A stretch of DNA of 64,000 nucleotides from the NCBI GenBank assembly GCA_001247695.2, contig LGRX02003601.1, positions 1-64,000 of the forward strand, in the 5' to 3' direction. The translations under genes were made by a program, and so were the position numbers. The stretch's first letter is position 1, and every line of letters starts with the position of its first letter. This document shows positions 54,928 through 64,000 of the stretch, one piece after another. The notes under the pieces were generated by a model. The model had not been told where the DNA came from and ran no database searches. It saw only the letters and a program-made list of their open reading frames with translations. This stretch comes from Cymbomonas tetramitiformis. Lineage: Eukaryota > Chlorophyta > Pyramimonadophyceae > Pyramimonadales > Pyramimonadaceae.

Positions 54928-55757
54928 ACAAATTCGTCCTTGGGACGATAGAGCCCCCAACGAGGCCATGCGGAGTCAGCAGGTTCTGTGTACCTGCACA
55001 AGGTCTGCTGTCAGGAAAGACAGCAGGAGGAGGATCATGTTCACGAAATTCTTCATATTCATATTCTGCGAGCAAATAGCGTACCTGTAGCGAGGGCCAA
55101 GGGTGAACGTCACAGGAGCTGTGTAGTTATTATTACACGAGCGTGAGAGCTTCTTATGAGCGACACCACCCCATTCTAAGTGGGAAAAAATGCGGTTGCG
55201 CTCACGAGCATTATCAAACTGCGGATAGTTGAATCTGCCAGTCAGGGGCTTCATAGTGCCATAGTCAAGCATGAGAAGCATGGCTTCCTTGGCGCTGGAA
55301 TAATACTCTGGAAAAACAGCGCCAAGGGTTCCAGGAGAATCGAAATAGGGAATCTCATTTCTTTCCAAATTTCCCACACGTTTCGTTGGCCAAAAGCTCG
55401 GGCAAACGCCAGTGGCATCGAATGGAATAGCCCGCTTCTCCCAAGATGCTGTCGAGCCTTTTAGTAGGCTATTGAAGTTCACTTCACAGGAAGACGGATC
55501 TGGCATACTTGCTGAAACGTGAGATGGCAGGTAATAAAGAAAGGAAACGGGAGGTAAAATCCCGAAGGAAAATCCACGGATACGCTGTCAAAAATTTCGC
55601 CTCTAGGGCAAGCACAAATTCCGTAAGAGAGGTGCAAAGCTTTCAAACACCGATGCGAGTGTTAGCAAGTGCCACGACGTCAAGCATGTGGAGCCACGTA
55701 GGCATGGGCCGTCGAAAACACCGTCGCAGTACGCCGATTTCTTCATCCTTAAATCTG

Positions 55758-55797
55758 GTCAGACGCGACGCGACGCGACGCGACGCGACGCGACGGC
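55758..55797. repeat. (GACGC)n microsatellite inside a short hairpin
   Basis: Seven or so ACGCG-type units flanked by CCTTAAATCTGG (55747-55758) and its inverse CCAGATTTAAGG (55811-55822). The intergenic stretch 55507-56239 otherwise holds only the divergent upstream regions of the interrupted gene and the P4-ATPase gene. Confidence 0.8.
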
Positions 55798-56239
55798 CGT
55801 AATCTCCAAACCAGATTTAAGGACGGGCCTCACAGAGCCTATCATCAATCATGTACAGTAGATGTTGTGACACATGATCGGGATTCCGGAACTGTCCATC
55901 GCATCTTCGCATGTCCGTTGCTCTGATGAAGTCCGATCTCCATTTCGATTTCCTGTGTCCCGTCCGGCTCGTCGAGTGACTGAAACCGAAACCGCTTCTT
56001 TTCTCCGTGGTCGAGAAAACGGGAACTCATCGTCATAAAATCCGCCCGCCTTCTTGGAAAGTGTGGCGTAAAGCTTCACATTATGTGGGCTGATATGCAC
56101 CACCTAATTGCATGGTTTGCACACGAAATGAACTGCTGATATTACCTCACTGGTCACAAGCGGAGTGGGTGGTGCGCTAGCACATGCGGAGGCCCACATA
56201 GTTTCGGAGAATACTACTTGAGGGTTACGCATCCGAAAT

Positions 56240-59200
56240 ATGGCGGAGGAGGATTCCCGTTCTGGCGGAACAGACAATGTCTGCATAAGTTGCTTGTCAT
56301 CAGACGCCAAAAAAAATATGCCCGAAACCTCGCGTACGATTCACTGTAACAATCCTTCAAAAAATGAAGAGAAAAAGTTTGTCAGCAACTACGTCGCGAC
56401 GTCGAAATACACGTTGCTGTCGTTCCTACCGAAGTCAATGTTTGAACAATATCGCCGCTCGGCCAACTTGTAAGTCGGCGTACCTCTACCTCCTGTTCCT
56501 TCCGAGGAGCGTTCTAGCGTGGCTTAATCACCTCTGGGACATAAAAGCGCAGCTACATGCCAACGTTAAGCTGTCGGCGCGGTTCTTGTTTTTTTGTATT
56601 GACTTGCGTGAATTATTCCAGTCACATACTGGTCAGTCTCCTTGACAAGAATCTTGGGCGCCCTGATGCCTGGCAGGTATTTCACTCTTGTTGCTGTTCT
56701 GTCCGTTTTCCCTTTCTCGCCCGTCTCATACATCACCACAATCTTTCCGCTACTCTTCGTGCTCTCCGTGGCCATGTTCAAGGAGGGCCTAGAGGACTTT
56801 AAACGACATACTGCAGATCAGGAGATCAACTCCTCGAAGGTCCGTTTGAACTATTAATTGTCTTATTTCTGCACACGTAGTGTCCCCCCTCTCCTTCAAA
56901 GGAGGTGTCAGACACATCCTACCAAACTCCGGATAACCATATTGTACTTGAATCCTTTTTCCTCCTCCTACGTTAGGCCTATAGTCGGAAATAATGTCCT
57001 CAAGCACCTTTTGCAAACCCTTTGGGAACACGTCTCCTACATCCCGGGCCGACTTCTTCGGACCCTTGCCATCGATAAATAATTTTCAGGGCAAGATTTA
57101 AAGTGTTTTGTTTGAGCACTCGAGCTGTCAAATAACATATCCTTTGCCTTATGGAAGGACCCTTTTGTGCTCTATGCTTGCCTCCCTCCAGCTGGGATAC
57201 ATAGTAATCATACAATACTCTCTCTTCGTGACGAACCGCACGCAACTAGGTAAGGTCGACTGAGCTATACGCGCTTACAGCGCTGGCAGCTGCTAATCTT
57301 GCCGTGGCACCTGTCAACCCGCAGAGGATATTACGAATGCGGTAGATTAGCTGTTTTCGTCCTCTGATGCTTTTTGCATATATGACAGGTAACGGTCGTG
57401 AGGAACGGGAAATTGCAAGAAATACGCTGGGATGCTTTGGAAGTAGGCGAAATCATACAGCTGAAAAATGGAGATCGCATCCCGGCTGACCTCGTGGTGC
57501 TAAGCACAAGTCAGGTACGAAGCCTCATCGAAGCAGCCTGCGCTATTGCAAGCTAGCATCCCCGCCCAACCGCCTCTGTTCGCTGCGGTATTTTCCACGC
57601 TAATGAAGTTCTGTTACGAGGCACTCATAAGTAAGATACCTGGGGTGAGATGCTTTCTCGTTTCACGAAGAGCCAAAACGAACTCATAGTTTCGAACATG
57701 TTTGCAACCATTTTGGGTCGAAGTCACGCTGCGATACGCCGTAAGCTGACAGGCTCTTCAGAGGCCTGCTCACTTTCCGTAAAATCCATGTGACTCCTCG
57801 GCCTGCAAAACCAGAGCAGTGGCAAGCCTGCCTTTTGCTAGTTCTGCTTTTTTTAATATCCGATATCTTTTTGCCAGTTTACTCGAGCGCTAGTTCAGTC
57901 GAAGAGTGAACACCTGCGATTTTATTTTTTTGGTGCTGCTCTTAGTCGACTTATCAACAGCAGTGGGACGATTCTCTTCCTCTCGAACTCTTAGGGCTGC
58001 TCGCCGAAACGCGGCTGCTCGGGCAGCTCATTTTCAGCTGCATCACCACACCGCTTTTATGTGTTTGCCCTCGCGGTTTGCTGTGTACCAGGTTGAAGGT
58101 ATCTGCTACGTGGAAACAATGAACCTTGACGGGGAGACGAATCTCAAAATTAAGAAAGCGCTGGAGGAGACGCAGAAAGTGATTTCGGCTTCCGATTTTG
58201 ACTCCTTTTCAGGTACTCAACAGCCTAGTGCTCTGGGCTCTTAGATTTTATCCCCAGCAGTTACCGAGCCTTTCGGGCATCATGACTTCGTGTCCAGTTA
58301 AACTGCCCAGCCCACGAGCTGCTGCTGTCAAGTTCAGTTGTCAGCACCAATCCCCTCTGCTTCCTTCCGCTTCCTTCCGCTCGCGCACTTGCTCTTTAGC
58401 GAGCCCTTCTCGCGGTTGTAGGAAATATTTCGAAGCGAAAGGCAAGCGGAGAAACCTCCAGCTTCCGAGAAGGTTGACACTCTGGCATGGCTCCGCGCTT
58501 TACAGGAGTAGTCACTTGTGAAGGGCCAAATCCTTCTTTGTACACCTTCACTGGAAACATTGACCTCCAGGACCGTGAGACGAAAGAGATGAAAAAAGTG
58601 CCGATCACTCCCGTTCAAATTTTGCTTCGTGGATCAAGCCTGCGCAATGTGGAGCAGATTATGGCCGTGGTGGTGTATTCCGGTCATGATACGAAGGTTC
58701 GCCCCACGCTTCAACTCTTCTCAGCACAGCTCCTGCCCACGTGTCATGGTTACGCTACGAAGGTCTCCTTTCTCTCTCCTCTCTTTAGCCTGGCTGCTGT
58801 AACATGGTGTTCCGCCCTGCCTGTGCGGGAAAATTATGCTTCTCCGAGGCTGCCGACAGCTGTAGAGAGAAAGTGTCGTGGGTCTGCAGGTGATGCAAAA
58901 CTCAACCAATGCACCCTCCAAGCGCAGCCACATCGAGCAGCAACTTGACAGCATAATCTACTTCATGTTCTTCTTGCTGTTGTGTATGTGTGTCGTTGGC
59001 TCCTTGGGCGTTGCCACGTGGACCTCGAGTGAGGGCGATGATACGTGGTATCTCGATATCAAAGACAACCCCAGCAACTACTTTGACCCCGATAACCCCG
59101 GTAGCACCGGTGCCTTCAGCTTTCTCAACGGTAGGCCCCCCTCTCTCTGCTTCCTGGGGCCCTTGCATGCACTGTAAACACACCGCGAGGAGCTCACTGC

Positions 59201-62200
59201 ACACGGGAGGCGCAAACGCCAAGAAACGCCAGTAAAAGCTGTGTTTCTGACCAAGTCCATTTCATTCTGTTCACCTAGGGTCGGGAGTAGGCCCATATGT
59301 TTGCCCCTCTACTTTAATTCGATAAGCTCTTCTCGCTGTTCAAAGCATTTCGTGTATTGCGGCTTTGAGGTCGTTACGGCGCTCGCTTGCAACCAGGAAA
59401 CTTGCCATGTGCTCCGAATAACCTCTCATATGGCATCAATCCAAATTATTCTGCTTTGTTTCGCCACATATGTACCTCGAGTAGCTATCGGCAAAAAACT
59501 CTATGCTAAACCGTTGCTTTCGTTGTTAATTGGTTACGGGATCTTGCGGCGGGGAGCAGGGCTCATCCTCTATGGTTACTTGATTCCAATCTCGCTGTAT
59601 GTTTCGGTGGAAATCGCAAAAGTCGTCCAGAGCTTTGCTTTCATGAACCTGGATAGGGAAATGTATCACGAGGTAAGTCCACTCAGCGAAGGAGTCTCTT
59701 CAGCCCCGAACACCTTTGATGCCGGAACGTATTCGAGGCAAGCCTGGTCAGTGACCGAGTCTCTCTCCCGGCCCCGGTGAACCCTCGTTCACACTGTCGC
59801 GAGTTTTACCAAACTGCAAAGTCCCCCCGAGTCCCCCGCAGCCGTTTTCCCAAGTCTAGTTCCTGGAACTGAAGGCGGCAGCCGTCAGGCTTCGCTCCTG
59901 ATAGCTACACTCCACTGCCCGGCAACATAGTGATACGAAAGCTTCTCACACCGGTTTTCCCGGAGCTGCTGAAGCCTTGGCATGTTATTTATCACCCAGC
60001 TGCTGAATGCTTGCACGTTGGTTTCTAGCCAAGTCTTGCCTCACCCTGCCGGCTCACTTCCCAGCTGGTGACGCCTCCCTCGTCCTGCAAGTTTCTTTCC
60101 CAGCTGCTCTCCCGCCTTGTGCGACTTTCTTCCAGAGCTCCCGAGACCGGGCAGGTGAGGGGCTGCGGCTGTCGTGTTGCAGGAGTCCGACACTCCCTGC
60201 CTTGCTCGTACCTCCAACCTGAACGAGGAGCTAGGCATGATTCAGATCATAATGTCGGACAAAACAGGGACCTTGACACGCAACATAATGGAGTTCTTCA
60301 AGTGCACCATCGCGGGTGAGTCGCCGCGCCACGCTGTTGCACCTTTGCTCATTTAAGAAACAGAGGGCGGAACAGAGGGCTGCCCACCGAGAATTCGAGC
60401 CACCCCCGCCGTTCGCAGGTGCTGGGTGCGCGACGTACGCACCACTGTAAAAGCTTTCGACAATATGCCAGAACGGGTCCGCTGAATCGTTCTCAGTGAG
60501 CACCTCTTGTGTTGAAATAAATCGCAATATATATAAAAGGAACAAGGAATATGGTTGGCCTCTCCCGAGGTGTCGTCCAAGGGAGCTTGCGCTGAACCAG
60601 CAAAGTTGCTCGGGCTACGGCGAAGCGGGAAATAGTAGGGCTTTCGAGGAGGTGGATTTCTTTCCACGCCGTGCGATCCTGCGTTCCTGGTATTGCTTGC
60701 TGCTGCAGCCAGGCGGGCTGTCGCAGGCAACGGGGGAGTAGGGAGAATCTGAGGAAGCCTATCAGAACTTGAGGGGTATGAGGTGCAATTTCACTATGTC
60801 AGGTGTGGCGTATGGACGGGGGGTCACGGAGGTGGAAGCGGCAAACGCCCGACGCTTGGGCGTTCACCTGGAGCAGCCAAAGAAAGATCCAAGTGCGTTC
60901 CTGCAGCTGCTTCAGGCTGCTACAGCTGGAGCCTTGCCATGCGCTCTCTTTGCTTGCTTGCCTCGGTGGTGTCCACGAGGATCCGCCGCCCCTTTGGGCT
61001 TTGCCCATGGTTGAGGGGGGACTTCCCTGACGCCCTGAGTGCGGCTCTCAGCCCTTGTCTCTGATCGGTAATCTTTCTTTCTTCTGAACTGAATCGGCTC
61101 TGTCTGAACAGCCGGTCAGTGTGGCCTAACGGCGTTGTTCCGGTGGGGGTTTATGCAGATGTCAAGTTCGAGAAGGGGTTCAATATGCATGACGACCGGC
61201 TGTTGAAGGATCAGTGGGTCAAGGAGGCGCACCCTGACGTTATCAACAAATTCTGCACTCTGCTTGCAGTGTGCCATACCATCGTTCCCGAAGGTACAGC
61301 ACTGTATGACTCAGTCCCGTGGGGTGAAGTGCACACCCAGCGTCCTGTTTGCACCACAAAGAAGGGATGCTCTCAAGAGCAACGCAGCCTTCGTCCCCCG
61401 CGAGGGATCACGAGCTCCATGGTCCTGCTTGTGCTGGGATCCAAGCTTCTGTTACCCCCTTGGAGTACGCGCTCAGGTGTCAGGAGGGTGGACCCCCGAG
61501 GGGCGTGAGGGAGCCTTGGAAGGGGGCGCACGTGTCAGGAGGGCGGACCCTGAGGGGAGTAAAGGAGCCTTGGAGGGCGCACAGGTGTCAGGGAGGCGGA
61601 CCCTGAGGGACGTAAGGAAGCCTTGGAAGGGGGCGCAGGTGTCAGGGAGGGTGGACTTCTCGGGGCATAAAGGAGCCTTGGAGGGCGCACAGGTGTCATG
61701 AGGGGGGGCCCCCTCGGGAGGTAAGGAAGCCTTGGAGGGCGCGCACGTGTCAGGAGGGCGCGCACGTGTCAGGAGGGCGCGCACGTGTCAGGAGGGCGCG
61801 CACGTGTCAGGAGTCTGTACCCCGAAGGTTGCGCAGCCTTGGCGCATCCCAAACACCAGGCGCAAGGTGTCACCTGGATTGGTGAAGGCAGCCTTGCTGA
61901 CCGCCATATGCCCTGCGAGCTCTCTGGAGCTCTCCTCCAAGCCCTGTGTTGACAGTGATGCCAGTCGTGAGCCGGGAGGGTTTTGCCTGACACAGGGAAT
62001 CCTACACGGGAGGAACTCAAGTACGAGGCGGAATCTCCCGACGAGCTCGCCTTCGTTCTGGCGGCCAAGGGGCGTGCTTCGCCTTTAGGCTGTTGGAGTC
62101 TGGGATCCGACACTGCCGCGTGGTCAAAGTGTGCACGATCTGACCCTGCTGGTGCTGCAGTGGGGTGAAGCTCCATGTGATGACGCCATGACAGCGCCGG

Positions 62201-64000
62201 AGTTATTTCCAGAAGGGCTGAGGAAGGGGTGTGCCGAGATGACGCAGGAGTTGGGTTTCTTCTTCAACAAGCGCACGACAACCGCGGTCTCATTCATCCA
62301 GAGGATGTCCGTCAAGGGTGTGCTGAAGGAGGTGGAACTGTCATACGAGATCCTAGCAATCCTCGAGTTCAATTCCACCCGCAAGCGCATGTCCCTCGTC
62401 TGCAAGGCCCCCGATGGCAAGCTCATACTGTTCTGCAAGGGCGCGGACTCCGTGATCTACGAGCGCCTGAAGGCCACCGATAACCCTTACAAGGACGTCA
62501 CCCTTGAGCATCTGGCCGAGTTCGCCAGCGCAGGGCTACGCACGTTGTGCCTGGCATATGCTGAAATCGATGAGAAGGTGAACACTTCCTTCCCCCCCTC
62601 CCCCCCGATCCGCTCATGTGGCAGTGCGCTCCTCATCCCCCAGCCTGGACATGTTCGAGAGCATGCAGTCCACCCAGTCATCGTGTGGAGCTGCTGACCT
62701 GTTAGCAATCAGCGGTCCCGAAGCCACGCGCTCGGCGGCTCCATGCAATCAGCGGTCCCGGCCACGCGCCGGGGCGGCTCCATGCAATCAGCGGTCCTGA
62801 AGCCACGCCGCTCGGGCGGCTCCATAACCGCGGTCCCGGCCACGCGCCTCGCGGCTCCATGCAATCAGCGGTCCTGAAGCCACGCGCTCAAGCGGGCCAT
62901 GCAATCAGCGGTCCCGGCCACGCGCCGGGGCGCCCCATGCAATCCGCGGGTCTCGAAGCCACGCGATCGGGCGGCTCCATGCAACCGCGTCCTGAAGCCA
63001 CGCGCTCGGGGCGGCTCCATGCAATCAGCGGTCCTGGAAGCCACGCGATCGGGCGGGCTCCATGCAATCTGCGGTCCTGAAGCCACGCGATCGGGCGGCT
63101 CCATGTAATCCGTCATGTCCTAAAGCCACGCCAAGGCCTCCATGCAATCAGCGTCCTGAAGCCACGCTGGGCCTGGGCGGCTCCATGCAATCTGGGCGGT
63201 CCCGGCCACGCTGATCGGGCGGCTCCATGCAATCCGCGTCCCAAGCCACGCGATCGGGCGTGCTCCATGCAATCAGCGTCCGGCCACGCTACTGTACCCA
63301 TGCAATCAGCGGTCCTGAAGCCACGCGGGCCTGGGGGCTCCATGCACCGCGGTCCTGAAGCCACGCGCCGGGCGTCTTACGTAATCCGCGGTCCTGAAGC
63401 CACGCAGCCAAGTGCTCCATGCAGCACCAGCGGTCCTGAAGCCACGCGCTGGGCATCGGCGCAATCAGCGTCCCGCCACGCGCTGGCGGCTCCATGCAAT
63501 TCGCGGTCCCGGCCACGCTGGGCTGGGCGCTGCTCCATGTAACTCAAGGGTCCTGAAGCTACGCGCTCGCGGCTCCATGCAATCAGCGGTCCTGAAAGCC
63601 ACGCGCCGGCGGGCTCCATGCAATCAGCGGTCCCGGGCCACGCGATCGGGCGGCTCATGCACCAGTGTCCCGGCCACGTGATCAGCGGCTCCATGCAATT
63701 CAAGGGTCCCGAAGCCACGCTACCAAGCGGCTCCATGCAATCAGCGGTCCCGAAGCCACGCGCTCGGCGGCTCCATGCAATCAGCGGTCCCGAAAGCCAC
63801 GCGCTCGGCGGCTCCATGCAATCCGCGGGAAGCCTGTGCGCCGGCAGTGCACCTGAGAACTGGCAACTGAAGGCGCGGCGCGGCGGGGACACAGTTTTTC
63901 TTCGAATGGCAGAGAAAGTACTTGGATGCCAAGACCTCGATGCAGGACCGGGAGGCGAAGGTGGACGCGGCGGCGGAGCTCATTGAGAAGGATCTAATTC
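56240..64000 (+). CDS. P4-type ATPase (phospholipid-transporting ATPase, flippase), 5' part, continues past window
   Basis: Moves phospholipids between membrane leaflets using ATP. Exons, all phase-consistent: 56240-56469, 56677-56839, 57389-57514, 58092-58212, 58506-58696, 58890-59130, 59560-59672, 60183-60315, 60803-60892, 61159-61293, 61996-62073, 62213-62577 and 63895-64000 (open). The 62073 donor and 62213 acceptor are the least certain. Family signatures in order: [47 protein letters not shown] (the DGET dephosphorylation loop), the [19 protein letters not shown] helix, [10 protein letters not shown] (the P4-specific PISL helix), DKTGTLT (phosphorylated Asp), [41 protein letters not shown] and AELIEKDL. 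No frame breaks. The C-terminal P-domain end, helices 5-10 and tail lie outside the window. Usually partnered with a CDC50 subunit, not seen here. Confidence 0.93.
61470..61830. repeat. Intronic minisatellite 1 of the P4-ATPase gene
   Basis: Five units of about 54 bp (GTGTCAGGAGGG...GAGCCTTGGAGGGCGCAC), then four short 19-20-bp units (GTGTCAGGAGGGCGCGCAC). It lies wholly inside the 61294-61995 intron. Both strands stay open through it, which generates spurious frames. Confidence 0.9.
62690..63835. repeat. Intronic minisatellite 2 of the P4-ATPase gene
   Basis: Roughly 28 irregular units of 37-42 bp based on GGCTCCATGCAATCAGCGGTCCTGAAGCCACGCGCTC fill most of the 62578-63894 intron. Units vary by small indels and substitutions. 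Spurious frames arise on both strands. Confidence 0.9.

Larger units (their letters stand above)
52203..55506 (-). pseudogene. Two-exon gene of unknown function, possibly dioxygenase-like, interrupted by an LTR element
   Basis: Exon 1 is 55506-55085, intron 55084-54994 (GTACGC...GTGCAG), and exon 2 starts at 54993. Exon 2 is split by the 2.2-kb element at 52719-54927 and ends at TAA-type stop 52203. Ignoring the element and one copy of its ACAAA target duplication, the frame is unbroken for 332 codons. The C-terminal half has IHADKGD, then GGDWC, then FRHAC and GDAHRWCWGVYA, a spacing that fits the HxD...H...R pattern of 2-oxoglutarate/Fe(II) dioxygenases, possibly of the TET/JBP type; this is inference from motif order only. 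An alternative is a transposon accessory protein, given the PIF/Harbinger gene 400 bp downstream on the same strand. I do not recognise the N-terminal half. Confidence 0.55.

Noticed and set aside
62690..63892. Overlapping frames on both strands in the P4-ATPase intron
   Set aside because: They are produced by the 37-42-bp minisatellite and contain only repeated low-complexity words.

Overview
The window looks like nuclear DNA of a repeat-rich green alga, most likely an early-branching chlorophyte (prasinophyte-like); species is not determined. Reasons: spliceosomal GT-AG introns throughout, a eukaryotic 60S ribosomal protein gene, a P4-type ATPase, Pro/Ser-rich (SPPPSPPP-type) linkers of the kind common in chlorophyte proteins, and a TGTAA polyadenylation motif. 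There are no operons or prokaryotic signals.

Layout. 0-6.4 kb: a 174-bp satellite, three exons of an unrecognised minus-strand gene, remnants of a small LTR family carrying a gag-like protein, and a 307-bp tandem duplication with a tRNA-like block. 9.15-11.8 kb: a complete nine-exon gene for ribosomal protein L7a (eL8). 12.9-18.9 kb: nested LTR retrotransposons. A minus-strand element with its own 3' LTR encodes the C-terminal part of a cytosine-C5 methyltransferase, a Gypsy-type integrase, a PHD finger and a second, amino-methyltransferase-like domain; its 5' half was cut off by a different LTR family that sits there as a tandem LTR pair. 18.9-33.2 kb: almost gene-free, with minisatellites, a short terminal-inverted-repeat element, and two diverged copies of a large non-coding LTR-element interior. 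33.2-36 kb: a Cys-rich zinc-finger/2-oxoglutarate dioxygenase-like gene broken by homopolymer frameshifts. 36-38 kb: a foldback repeat. 38-45.2 kb: a large minus-strand ferric-reductase/NADPH-oxidase-like flavocytochrome with six DOMON domains, three of them nearly identical 618-bp tandem copies. 45.9-50.2 kb: tRNA-derived inverted repeats, a minisatellite and a TTAA-flanked non-autonomous element. 50.3-51.8 kb: a PIF/Harbinger-type transposase. 52.2-55.5 kb: an unrecognised, possibly dioxygenase-like gene interrupted by a young gag-only LTR element with perfect 5-bp target duplications. 56.2-64 kb: the 5' two thirds of a P4-ATPase (phospholipid flippase) gene whose introns hold large minisatellites; it runs off the window.

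The host genes (L7a, DOMON flavocytochrome, P4-ATPase) are unrelated housekeeping or membrane functions. What ties the rest together is mobile DNA: at least four LTR families, two TIR families, tRNA-derived repeats, and element-borne or element-like proteins with predicted DNA-modifying or chromatin-reading domains. Exon limits come from splice signals and frame continuity plus remembered family conservation; no alignment was run.
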